Source: S010-17 sp036478895
GTDB taxonomy: Bacteria; Bacteroidota; Bacteroidia; Flavobacteriales; Flavobacteriaceae
Length of the DNA: 34,280 nucleotides
Assembly (NCBI GenBank): GCA_036478895.1
Contig: JAZGEV010000010.1
Span: 1-34,280 of the forward strand
Direction: 5' to 3'
Part shown: positions 1 through 7,074 of the stretch, in pieces
Numbering within the stretch: the first letter of the stretch is position 1
Layout of the letters: the number at the start of each line of letters is the position of its first letter
Notes under the pieces: generated by a model
What the model was told of the DNA's origin: nothing
The model's input: only the letters and a program-made list of their open reading frames with translations
Database searches by the model: none
Translations under genes and position numbers: made by a program

Positions 1-217
1 ATCAATAAATTCATATTCACCATTTTCATCGGTAAATGTAGAGTTGTTTGATGGGCTAAGCGTTACTTTTGCATTTTCTATAGGGTCAAAACTTGCTGAT
101 TTAACAACTTTACCTGTTATTTTTCCATATTCTACAAATTCAATTTTGTCTTCAGAACAACTTAAAAGTAGTATTCCTAAAAAAACGATAATGCTTATGT
201 ATTTAATTGTTTTCATT
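1..217 (-). CDS. Lipoprotein with carboxypeptidase-regulatory-like domain (3' end outside window)
   Basis: Last visible gene of the curli operon, starting 10 nt after the csgG stop; the C-terminus lies outside the window. The 72 visible residues begin with a lipoprotein signal peptide ending in a lipobox (LLSC, Cys20). From about residue 32 there is a sequence of the form GKITGKVVKSASFDPIENA followed by a FTDENGEYEF segment. That is the typical start of a carboxypeptidase-regulatory-like (CarboxypepD_reg, Ig-like) fold, common in surface and outer-membrane proteins of Bacteroidota. The tight spacing suggests co-transcription with the curli export genes and a role at the outer membrane, but nothing visible says what it binds. 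Family call is by motif only; full length unknown. Confidence 0.75.
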
Positions 218-227
218 TTAATATTTT

Positions 228-1580
228 TTAGAATCCTAGATAGATATTTAATTCAACACCAAATTTAAAAAAGGAGTCATTTCTTGTTCCCGAAATTTTT
301 GTATCAATACTATCTGTAAATAAATCATTCTTTTCGGCAAATAAACGAACCCCATGTTTTTTACCCAATAAATATTCAATACCTGCGCCGTAGTGCATTT
401 TAAAATCGTAATGGTAAAAATCTTTATACAAACCACCAGCGCCTAAATAGACAAATGGAGTTAGCTTATCATTAGGTAAAAAAACATATTCAAAGTTTAG
501 ATCTGATAAAAAATAGCGTTCTTTAAAAACGGGTACGTTACTCAAAGTAAACATACTGGTTCGACCACTAATATTAAATTTAGGATTCTTTAAGAAATAT
601 TTAAAGCCCAATTGTATGCCATCAAACTCATATGTAGAATTTGCATAATCACCATCAAAATAAGTAGAAAAATAACCGAGATTAAAAGCGCTTTTATGTC
701 TTCTTTTGAAAATTTTTCTATTAAAAAGTTGTGTGTTTTTATCGAGTTCTTTTTCTTTATCGTAGTTTGCAATGACACTATCAACCAATATTTTATCGCC
801 ACTTGTTGTCCAAATATTATCTTTAATCCCTTCTATTATCAAAGATTCAACTGCTTTTTCAATGGCTTCTTTCACTGCCAATTGACCAGGTTCATTTTGA
901 CTTACACCAGTTTCCACTTCCAACAATCTTTTTAATTTTACAAATTTAAATAGATTCACATCTATGGCTTGGGAAAGTATGGTTTTTGAAATATAAACGG
1001 TTTTTAATATTTTTCCATTTGAAGTAGAAACAGCTCTTAAATATACACTAATTCGGTCTTGACGGTATTGAACAGAACCTCCAGTACCAAAATATCGTGC
1101 ACCAGATCCACCTGTAATGATATTTGAATCATAAGATATAATGCCACCTTCTAATATGACACCTGCAAATAATAATGGTGGTAATGAAACGTTTTGCTTT
1201 TTCCCATTTTTTTTATTGTCCTCGTTTCGAGTAGATCTAATAATTTGCCGCTCGTTTAATAAGTTACTTACATTTTCACGTTCAATTGGTACAAACCATT
1301 TTGAATCTTCTAAAGCTTTTATTAGTATTGTTGTAGCGCCTTGTGTAACTGCAGTACTATAACTTACACCATTATCTACCTGTTTGTATTGACCGGTTTG
1401 ATCTCTAAATTTATAAACACCTACTACTATTGGTATTACAGGTTTCAATTCATTTATATAACTACTTTCATAAACCTCTTCTCCAAAACGTGCGTCTTGT
1501 TGTTTTGATGGTTGATTGAAATAAGCTGAACATCCACTAAATAAAAATAGAATTGAAATACTAAAAATAATATTTTTCAT
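228..1580 (-). CDS. csgG: Curli secretion channel CsgG with C-terminal barrel-like extension
   Basis: Outer-membrane lipoprotein forming the pore for curlin subunits. Lipobox LFSGC gives Cys17. Residues about 45-260 follow E. coli CsgG closely from memory: YKFRDQTGQYK near the pore-lining loop, STAVTQGAT, DSKWFVPIER, LLNERQIIRS, GGSGARYFGTG, SKTILS, RLLEVETG and NEP. The protein has 450 residues against about 277 in E. coli. The extra ~170 residues (about 290-450) alternate polar and hydrophobic residues, have aromatic girdle-like positions and end in Phe, which resembles a small outer-membrane barrel or porin-like domain. It starts 7 nt after csgF and is followed 10 nt later by a lipoprotein gene, so it sits inside one operon. 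CsgG identity is secure; the role of the extension is unknown. Confidence 0.95.
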   Translation of the reverse strand: MKNIIFSISILFLFSGCSAYFNQPSKQQDARFGEEVYESSYINELKPVIPIVVGVYKFRDQTGQYKQVDNGVSYSTAVTQGATTILIKALEDSKWFVPIERENVSNLLNERQIIRSTRNEDNKKNGKKQNVSLPPLLFAGVILEGGIISYDSNIITGGSGARYFGTGGSVQYRQDRISVYLRAVSTSNGKILKTVYISKTILSQAIDVNLFKFVKLKRLLEVETGVSQNEPGQLAVKEAIEKAVESLIIEGIKDNIWTTSGDKILVDSVIANYDKEKELDKNTQLFNRKIFKRRHKSAFNLGYFSTYFDGDYANSTYEFDGIQLGFKYFLKNPKFNISGRTSMFTLSNVPVFKERYFLSDLNFEYVFLPNDKLTPFVYLGAGGLYKDFYHYDFKMHYGAGIEYLLGKKHGVRLFAEKNDLFTDSIDTKISGTRNDSFFKFGVELNIYLGF

Positions 1581-1587
1581 CTACACT

Positions 1588-1998
1588 TTATGGAATTATA
1601 ATTACGGTTTGTTCTCCCGAAGTTGTATCAAAAATACTAAACGATCGTCCATCTGAAGTATCTGAAATATCAACAACCAAGCTACCAAATGTAAATGTAC
1701 CTTCTTCCAAACCATCTGTTCCAAATTCATCTTGAAACAAATTACGAGATAATTGATTTAACAACTGTCTGTTTAAACTTTCCGTAAAACGTTCTAATTC
1801 TGTTTTAACCTCACGTTGAGGTGATTCTTCTTTAAACGTACTTTGAGTGTTTGCTTGGTTTAATAACCAATTGGCATTAAAAGAATTACCGCCTAAAAAT
1901 GAAGGGTTTATTGGTTTGTATACTATTTCTTGCGCATTACTATAGCCAATGCTAAAAAACAAAATGATTATAGTAATTGTTGTTGTTGTTGCTTTCAT
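1588..1998 (-). CDS. csgF: Curli assembly protein CsgF
   Basis: A 136-residue exported protein with a signal peptide ending near SNAQ. The mature N-terminus (EIVYKPINPSFLGGNSFNANWLLNQA) matches the CsgF hallmark 'Y.P.NPSFGG...N...LL..A', the segment that inserts into the CsgG pore in E. coli. The middle is polar and helical (about 60-95), and the C-terminus (FGSLVVDISD, then GEQTVIIIP) is a beta-rich end as in the family. It lies 4 nt downstream of csgE and 7 nt upstream of csgG, the usual E-F-G order. By family knowledge it links the secretion channel to the nucleator at the cell surface. The call is strong from motif plus context. Confidence 0.93.
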   Translation of the reverse strand: MKATTTTITIIILFFSIGYSNAQEIVYKPINPSFLGGNSFNANWLLNQANTQSTFKEESPQREVKTELERFTESLNRQLLNQLSRNLFQDEFGTDGLEEGTFTFGSLVVDISDTSDGRSFSIFDTTSGEQTVIIIP

Positions 1999-2002
1999 AA
2001 TT

Positions 2003-2740
2003 TTAAAATAATTTATTTTTCTTCTTTAATGTTTTACTTTTAATGTAATAATTATAGATTTTCCTATTGGCTTCTTGTGCCTGATTGTATAAATACTCCT
2101 CTTTGGGTTGTGTTCTAAAGCGGTATATAATTTGATCATTAATTACAATACTTACTTCACTATTTCGTCCACCCAAAGCAGGCTTCTCGTTAATGATTAT
2201 AATAAATGGATACTTTACATTGTTTAATTGTTTAACCTGTCCAAAAAAATCATAAAAATCTTTACCCAATTTTGTCATGGTGTTTTCTACAACTAAGCCA
2301 GACATTTCCATATCACTTTCTTTTACTGCAGATGTGTTATATATTTCATCGACTGCTGAAATAAACAGACTGTCTTTGGATATGAGTACTTTATTTTTTC
2401 TTACAAATAAATAAACTTTAATAATATCTTTGTTGCCAATGTTTAATTGTTGTGTAGATAATAATTTTTCCTCATCAACTTCCATTGAAAACTCACCAGA
2501 TTGTACATTACGACTTAAATTACCAGTATCTGATTTTTTTAAAGCCAGTATGCTATACTTTAATTCACTTTGTATTGTTTTTGAATGATTTAATGCTTTT
2601 GCATAAATCGTTATAAAATTATCTTTTTTAACAATTTTAATTTTAGCTTGAATGGAATCTATAGTTGCTTCATTTTGAGAAAACGATAGCGTAATCCCAA
2701 TGAGTACTAGTACAAGTGAAAAAGATAAATTACGACTCAT
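2003..2740 (-). CDS. csgE: CsgH-like/CsgE fusion, periplasmic curlin chaperone and secretion cap
   Basis: A 245-residue exported protein (signal peptide to about residue 21). Residues about 150-245 are CsgE: TKLGKDFYDFFGQ, IIINEKPALGGRNSEVSIVIND, IIYRFRTQP and a basic tail. CsgE caps CsgG on the periplasmic side and delivers curlin. CsgE proteins such as the E. coli one are only about 130 residues. The extra N-terminal part (about 25-130) is beta-rich and contains SRNVQSGEF followed by KLLSTQQLNIG and ISKDSLFI. This resembles CsgH, the curlin anti-aggregation chaperone of Alphaproteobacteria, whose hallmark is a QSG-F segment. I infer a fusion of chaperone and cap. Its start codon overlaps the preceding stop (TAATG), so translation is probably coupled to the upstream curlin-like gene. 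Confidence 0.88.
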   Translation of the reverse strand: MSRNLSFSLVLVLIGITLSFSQNEATIDSIQAKIKIVKKDNFITIYAKALNHSKTIQSELKYSILALKKSDTGNLSRNVQSGEFSMEVDEEKLLSTQQLNIGNKDIIKVYLFVRKNKVLISKDSLFISAVDEIYNTSAVKESDMEMSGLVVENTMTKLGKDFYDFFGQVKQLNNVKYPFIIIINEKPALGGRNSEVSIVINDQIIYRFRTQPKEEYLYNQAQEANRKIYNYYIKSKTLKKKNKLF

Positions 2741-3174
2741 TATTGATAATTTTTAATAATTATTGTCTGGTTATTTGCTTTTTGAGTAATTTTCATGTTT
2801 TTGGTTAAATTGTTTTGTCCAAAAATTTGAATGTCATTATTATTACCTTCTTGAGAAATTTTCATATCCGTCTCTACTGTACTGTAATAAGAATTGTATT
2901 CATAATTATTTTTATTACCATCTTGAATTAACACTTGTTTTTTATTATCGGATGATGTTGTGATTTCTGAGGTATTATAATCACCAATTTGTACAACCAC
3001 AACACTAGACTCAACATTGTTTTGGATGGGTTTCTTTTCATCTAATTTAACGCCTATATTTTCTTGGCGTTTAAAATAGTTATCAATAACCGATGTGTTT
3101 GCATCTACAATATTCTGTGCACTTACAATAAAAGTAAAGCATAGAAAACATATAATAAGGGCTGTCTTTTTCAT
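2740..3174 (-). CDS. Small curlin-repeat protein, likely nucleator (CsgB-like)
   Basis: A 144-residue exported protein. The open frame extends upstream to 3243, but I choose the ATG at 3174 because it begins a clean signal peptide (MKKTALIICFLCFTFIVSAQ), follows the -7 element at 3222-3229 and leaves a normal leader. After an approximately 35-residue linker it has four curlin-type segments: VVVVQIGDYNTSEI, QVLIQDGNKNNYEY, MKISQEGNNNDIQI and MKITQKANNQTIII. These have the Q-x-G-x-x-N spacing of amyloid strands. It is the first gene of the csgEFG operon and much shorter than the two curlins upstream, so a CsgB-type nucleator or anchor role is plausible but inferred. It could instead be a minor fibre subunit. 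Confidence 0.8.
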   Translation of the reverse strand: MKKTALIICFLCFTFIVSAQNIVDANTSVIDNYFKRQENIGVKLDEKKPIQNNVESSVVVVQIGDYNTSEITTSSDNKKQVLIQDGNKNNYEYNSYYSTVETDMKISQEGNNNDIQIFGQNNLTKNMKITQKANNQTIIIKNYQ

Positions 3175-3221
3175 TTTTTTGTTTTTCAAGGGTTCAATCA
3201 AGTTAATTGAAATTGTGAAAA

Positions 3222-3287
3222 CAAATTTAGGAATGAAACGCATTTAATTCATTGATACAAATCAACAAAACAAATGATTTAAATCAA
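3222..3287 (-). promoter_or_regulatory. Curli operon promoter module: two FNR-like boxes plus -7 element
   Basis: On the minus strand: -7 element TAAATTTG (3222-3229), 22 bp, proximal palindrome 3252-3265 (plus strand TTGATACAAATCAA, perfect TTGAT-N4-ATCAA), 8 bp, distal palindrome 3274-3287 (ATGATTTAAATCAA, one base off). Box centres are 22 bp apart. No -33 TTG is present at normal spacing, which suggests dependence on an activator. The proximal box is centred about 36.5 bp upstream of the edge of the -7 element, i.e. near -41, the class II position of CRP/FNR activators. Drives the small curlin-csgEFG operon. Confidence 0.75.
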
Positions 3288-3306
3288 TATTAAAAATTTC
3301 ATTAAA

Positions 3307-3335
3307 AGAAAGGAGGATTATTCATCCTCCTTTCT
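3307..3335 (-). terminator. Terminator after curlin gene 3379-4332
   Basis: Perfect 12-bp stem (3307-3318 with 3324-3335; arm AGAAAGGAGGAT) and 5-nt loop. On the minus strand a short T-rich run (TTTTAAT) follows. It separates this curlin from the csgEFG operon, which therefore needs its own promoter. Confidence 0.8.
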
Positions 3336-3378
3336 AGCAAACATCAATCAAAGTTCTTTTTCTTTTTCGGGAAATTTA

Positions 3379-4332
3379 TTAATTGTTTTGATTAACATTT
3401 GCGTAATTTACATTACCTGTTTGAGTAATTATATTTTGATGATGATCACCATTTTGATTTGAATACGTTTTGTTTAAATAACCTGTTTGATTTGCATTGG
3501 TCAAACTGTAGTCACTAGATTGTAGTGTACTAGTGAAGTTATTATTACCTGTCTGTTTAGAACGACTTTCATTAATATTTCCTACCGTTTGCAAAAAACC
3601 ATAATTAGTGTTTCCATCTTGCAAATTAAACGTAACATTAGCATCACCATCTTGTGTAACAACTACTTTATTCAAATCACCTTGTTGTACAACACCACTT
3701 GTATTATTATCATTAATTTGCTTTGTTGTTGCAGAATTATTATTTCCTATTTGTTGGTATGTTCCAAGATAACCACTTATACTACCATCTACATTGCTTT
3801 TATTGTCACCACCTTTTTGAAAAGTAAATGTTGCATTATTATTACCCGTTTGTAATTGATTGGATTCATTATTTGCATCTACAATTTGATATAGAACGCC
3901 ATTGTTAAAATTTCCTTTTTGAGATTGCGTATTACTACTAAAATCATCTGTTTGCTTTGCTTTTGCTTTATTGTTATCACCTTGTTGAAATTGATTGGAT
4001 TCGTTATGTTTTCCTCTTTGGATAGATGTCACTGCATTATGAACTCCTATCTGATTTTGAAAAATACTATTTTCAACAATTTTCTGATTTATTTTAGCCT
4101 TATTATAATGCCCAGTTTGCGTTTGAGTAGATTCATTTAAATTACCTTTTTGAAAAACAAGTGTACTATTGTTATTCCCCAATTGCGCATCTGTCAACTT
4201 GTTTTCAAAGCCAATCTGTTCAATTATGGTAGAGTTATCGTTACCTGTTGATGTAATTGTATTTGAATTGCCTTGTGCAGATAAATTATGCACCACAAAT
4301 ATGAGATACAATATAAGGGTGATTTTTTTCAT
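3379..4332 (-). CDS. Curlin-repeat amyloid subunit (CsgA-like)
   Basis: A 317-residue protein with a signal peptide (cleavage after about residue 19, SAQ) followed throughout by imperfect ~11-residue half-repeats of the form Q-x-G-x-x-N-x(4-5)-Q, for example TQTGHYNKAKINQ and QTGNNNATFTFQ. This is the strand-loop pattern of curlin beta-solenoid amyloids, with N, Q, T, S and G dominating and almost no Cys. Roughly two dozen strands are predicted, many more than the ten strands of E. coli CsgA. The gene is a single transcription unit: its own promoter module upstream (4354-4419) and a hairpin terminator downstream (3307-3335). It ends in NVNQNN like the neighbouring curlin. Probably a fibre subunit secreted through CsgG; which of the two curlins is major cannot be told from sequence. 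Confidence 0.88.
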   Translation of the reverse strand: MKKITLILYLIFVVHNLSAQGNSNTITSTGNDNSTIIEQIGFENKLTDAQLGNNNSTLVFQKGNLNESTQTQTGHYNKAKINQKIVENSIFQNQIGVHNAVTSIQRGKHNESNQFQQGDNNKAKAKQTDDFSSNTQSQKGNFNNGVLYQIVDANNESNQLQTGNNNATFTFQKGGDNKSNVDGSISGYLGTYQQIGNNNSATTKQINDNNTSGVVQQGDLNKVVVTQDGDANVTFNLQDGNTNYGFLQTVGNINESRSKQTGNNNFTSTLQSSDYSLTNANQTGYLNKTYSNQNGDHHQNIITQTGNVNYANVNQNN

Positions 4333-4353
4333 AATATAGCTTTTTTTTGACTA

Positions 4354-4419
4354 CAAATATGCGCAGTTTTTTCTATAAATATAATGATAAACATCAATAC
4401 TCTTAGTGACTATAATCAG
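4354..4419 (-). promoter_or_regulatory. Curlin (3379-4332) promoter module: two FNR-like boxes plus -7-like element
   Basis: On the minus strand: -7-like element CATATTTG (4354-4361, one base off TAnnTTTG), 22 bp, proximal palindrome 4384-4397 (plus strand ATGATAAACATCAA), 8 bp, weaker distal palindrome 4406-4419 (GTGACTATAATCAG, core TGA-N6-TCA kept). The spacing is identical to the other two curli promoters. The start codon at 4332 is only about 18 nt from the predicted start site. Confidence 0.7.
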
Positions 4420-4432
4420 TTTTAAAAATAGC

Positions 4433-4469
4433 GCATAAAAAAAGAGAGGTTATTAAAAACCTCCCTTTT
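4433..4469 (-). terminator. Terminator after curlin gene 4493-5689
   Basis: Stem of 12 bp with one G-U pair (arms 4440-4451 and 4458-4469), then a run of seven U on the minus strand. Canonical rho-independent form. Confidence 0.85.
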
Positions 4470-4492
4470 AAATTTATAAAATTAATCTAGTA

Positions 4493-5689
4493 TTAGTTAG
4501 ATTGATTTACCCAAGCTTTATTCATTCCACCTGTTTGTATAACAGTATTTACATGAGTACCATCTGTTTGAGTTATCCAAGCTTTATTTACATTTCCTGT
4601 TTGTAAAATATCAGACCTGTGACCAGTTCCTTGCTGATTTACATCAGATAAGTTATCATCACCATATTGTTTAGCAATACTTTTAACATTTACACCATCT
4701 TGAAATAATTCTGATGTATTATCGTTACCAACCTGCAATACATCATTAGCATTGAAATGACCAGTTTGATCTGAATTACTTTCGTTATTATTACCATATT
4801 GACCAACACCATAATAATTTGTTATTAAAGAAGCACTTCCTGGATATCCACTTGAATCTTGTGCTGAATCACTTTCATTACCACTTCCACTTTGTGTAAC
4901 GTCAACTCTATTTTTATCACCAGTTTGACGACTAATAGACTCATTCCCATCACCATTAAATTGATTCACATTTAAAATGTTATAATCTCCTAGTTGAAAA
5001 GAAGCATTGTTATGATTATCACCAGATTGTGAAATAGTTTCTGAGTTATTATCACCTTCTTGAGTATTCCAAACTAAAGTTAAAGGCCATCCAGCATTGT
5101 TATTATTGTTATCACCTGTTTGTGTTACTGTTGACATATTATTTGCACCAACTTGAATTTGTCTAGAATCATTATAATCAACTGCATTTCCTCCTGCCAT
5201 ACCGTCAGTTTGAGTTACATGCGCAGTATTCAAACCACCAACTGTTTGTGTTTGAGTAGATCTATTATATACACCAGTTTGAGTAGCAAAAGCATCATTA
5301 TCTGTACTCCATTGCGATTGTCTAGATCTATTATTATCTCCAACTTGAGTCGCTACTGCTTCATTATCCGAATGATGCAATGCTTGATGTTGTTTTGAAT
5401 CATTGTCATTCCCAAATTGATCTGCAGTAGCTTCATTACGATCTCCACCTTGAAAAATATCAGATTTATTATTCATACCATCTTGATCAACATCTGCATC
5501 GTTATTATCTGCAGGCGCTACCCAAGCACCTGTTGCATCTTGTACAACATCAGAATCATTGTTCGTTCCTGTTTGGTCAACATGAACATCATTATCATTA
5601 CCAATAGTGGTAATATCACTTACATTCGATTGCGCGAACATTAAACTTGTAGCTCCACATAAAAGAGCTGTCATAAATAATTTTTTCAT
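4493..5689 (-). CDS. Large acidic curlin-repeat amyloid subunit (CsgA-like)
   Basis: A 398-residue exported protein (signal peptide MKKLFMTALLCGATSLMFAQ) made almost entirely of curlin half-repeats such as QTGDNNNNN, QEGDNNSETISQSGDNHNN and QTGNVNKAWITQT. Compared with the second curlin it is rich in Asp and Asn and poor in Lys, so it should be strongly acidic. Several repeats are interrupted by short non-repeat inserts (for example WVAPADNN near residue 55, and YPGSASLITNYYGVG near 290), which could form loops on the solenoid. The last residues KAWVNQSN mirror the preceding repeat KAWITQT. It has its own promoter module (5741-5806) and a strong terminator (4433-4469), which suggests high separate expression. 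Probably the major fibre subunit, by inference from size and unit structure. Confidence 0.88.
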   Translation of the reverse strand: MKKLFMTALLCGATSLMFAQSNVSDITTIGNDNDVHVDQTGTNNDSDVVQDATGAWVAPADNNDADVDQDGMNNKSDIFQGGDRNEATADQFGNDNDSKQHQALHHSDNEAVATQVGDNNRSRQSQWSTDNDAFATQTGVYNRSTQTQTVGGLNTAHVTQTDGMAGGNAVDYNDSRQIQVGANNMSTVTQTGDNNNNNAGWPLTLVWNTQEGDNNSETISQSGDNHNNASFQLGDYNILNVNQFNGDGNESISRQTGDKNRVDVTQSGSGNESDSAQDSSGYPGSASLITNYYGVGQYGNNNESNSDQTGHFNANDVLQVGNDNTSELFQDGVNVKSIAKQYGDDNLSDVNQQGTGHRSDILQTGNVNKAWITQTDGTHVNTVIQTGGMNKAWVNQSN

Positions 5690-5740
5690 AATTTTTGTTT
5701 TTTTATGATTAATATAATTTTCTCAAACTATTCGAGACCA

Positions 5741-5806
5741 CAAATATATATTGAATCTCTACTTTTAAGATTGATTTCTATCATTAAGCAAATTGATTTT
5801 TATCAA
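5741..5806 (-). promoter_or_regulatory. Curlin (4493-5689) promoter module: two FNR-like boxes plus -7 element
   Basis: On the minus strand: -7 element TATATTTG (5741-5748), 22 bp, proximal palindrome 5771-5784 (plus strand TTGATTTCTATCAT), 8 bp, distal palindrome 5793-5806 (TTGATTTTTATCAA, perfect). Centres are 22 bp apart. No -33 element. The distal box also lies about 10 bp upstream of the -33 TTG of the divergent kinase promoter, so it could serve both. Confidence 0.75.
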
Positions 5807-5815
5807 CTATTATTA

Positions 5816-5844
5816 TTGTATATTCAAAAAATAATGTATTTTTG
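5816..5844 (+). promoter_or_regulatory. Promoter of the histidine kinase/REC-CRP operon
   Basis: TTG (5816-5818), 18 bp, TATTTTTG (5837-5844): a full Bacteroidota -33/-7 pair upstream of the kinase start at 5909. Unlike the curli promoters it has a -33 element, so it should have basal activity. An FNR-like box (5793-5806) lies just upstream, allowing autoregulation. Confidence 0.65.
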
Positions 5845-5908
5845 TATCAAATTACTAACAACAACATTAATTTTTTATAAAACTAACAACTAGTTTAAAA
5901 TAATTAAT

Positions 5909-7054
5909 ATGTTGAAATTACCCTCTCAAAACCAAGAAATTGGTGAATTATTATTTAAGTCTACTAATGACAGTGTTTTATTAGTTGACGAATTTGGTAT
6001 AGTACAATATTCCAACACAAAAGTGTTTGGTATGTTTGGTTATAATAGAAAAGCGCTATTTCAAGCAAAAATAGCCTTACTTTTTCCCATTAAATTTTTT
6101 AGTGTTATAAATACCTATATATATAGGTGTACTAAAAATAATTATAATACTAAAAATAGTTTTAAAGCATTTGAAGGAAGAAAACGCAATGGCGTTACTT
6201 TTCCAGTTGAAGTGAGCATACAGTGTAGCGAGTATAATAATGCTAAAGTTGCATTGATAAGAATTGTTGATAAAACAACGATTGAAACTAAAGTATCTGC
6301 TGTAGAAAAGCAACTCTTAAGTTTTTTAGTAAAAGAAAAGGATAAAAATCAAAAACAAATGCAGTTTGTGTCCAAAACATCTCACGAATTGAGAACGCCT
6401 TTAACAACTATTTTAAACGCAACCCAATTATTAGATAAATGTAAAGGCTCTACAGAACATATCCATTTACAAGAAAAAAATATTGATAGAATTAAAGGTG
6501 CTATTGAGCAATTAACAGGTGTGTTAAATGATTTTTTAACCCTTAACAAAATTAAAGAACAAAAAAGTATCGATATAGCTGAAACTCAATTACCTAGTTT
6601 TTCAAATGAGATTATTGATAAACTTAAAAATCAAAATAAATCACCAATACTTTACAAACATCAAGGCATTGAAACGGCAAAAATTGATCGAAATTTAATG
6701 TCAAGTGTGTTTGACAATTTATTATCCAATGCCATTAAATACTCGCCCAATAATGCACCCATTCATTTTAAAACAATTATAGAAAATAATACTTTAACAG
6801 CAATTTGTACAGATAATGGTATAGGCATCCCAAAAAAAGCAAGAAAAAACCTTTTTGAACGCTATTATAGAGCAAATAACACATCCAATATTCAAGGCAC
6901 TGGGCTTGGTTTAAGTATAGTGAAAGAACATTTACAAAAAGTTGGTGGTTCAATTTCATTTAAAAGTAAAGAACACGTTGGTTCCGTTTTTACAGTTAAA
7001 ATTCCGGTAGAACAGACAAACAATAGATCTTCTAATTTACTTTCAATTTCATAA
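5909..7054 (+). CDS. Soluble PAS-domain sensor histidine kinase
   Basis: A 381-residue kinase with no signal peptide or membrane segment, so it should sense a cytoplasmic cue. Residues about 10-125 form a PAS domain (TNDSVLLVDEFGIVQYSN ... GYNRKAL ... RKRNGVTFPVEVS). A short coiled linker leads to the dimerisation/phospho-acceptor helix with SHELRTP (His159), then an HATPase with N-box SNAIKYSP (Asn274), DNGIGIP (302-308), FERYYR and GTGLGLS (330-336). All catalytic boxes are intact. It is divergent from the curli genes and starts 20 nt before the REC-CRP regulator, so the two form a likely cognate pair. No haem, flavin or metal-binding signature is obvious in the PAS domain, so the signal is unknown. 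Confidence 0.92.
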   Translation: MLKLPSQNQEIGELLFKSTNDSVLLVDEFGIVQYSNTKVFGMFGYNRKALFQAKIALLFPIKFFSVINTYIYRCTKNNYNTKNSFKAFEGRKRNGVTFPVEVSIQCSEYNNAKVALIRIVDKTTIETKVSAVEKQLLSFLVKEKDKNQKQMQFVSKTSHELRTPLTTILNATQLLDKCKGSTEHIHLQEKNIDRIKGAIEQLTGVLNDFLTLNKIKEQKSIDIAETQLPSFSNEIIDKLKNQNKSPILYKHQGIETAKIDRNLMSSVFDNLLSNAIKYSPNNAPIHFKTIIENNTLTAICTDNGIGIPKKARKNLFERYYRANNTSNIQGTGLGLSIVKEHLQKVGGSISFKSKEHVGSVFTVKIPVEQTNNRSSNLLSIS

Positions 7055-7074
7055 TCTAAGAAAATAGTAATTTA

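Noticed and set aside
44..268. Plus-strand 74-codon frame at the window start
   Set aside because: It is antisense to the lipoprotein gene, which has a lipobox, a signal peptide and operon spacing.
4493..5689. Asn/Asp/Gly-rich repeats as a possible antifreeze, calcium-binding or phage-tail repeat protein
   Set aside because: The Q-x-G-x-x-N half-repeat and the csgEFG neighbours fit curlins much better.
5705..5893. A 62-codon plus-strand frame in front of the histidine kinase
   Set aside because: It covers the curli operator boxes and the kinase promoter and has the composition of random AT-rich DNA.
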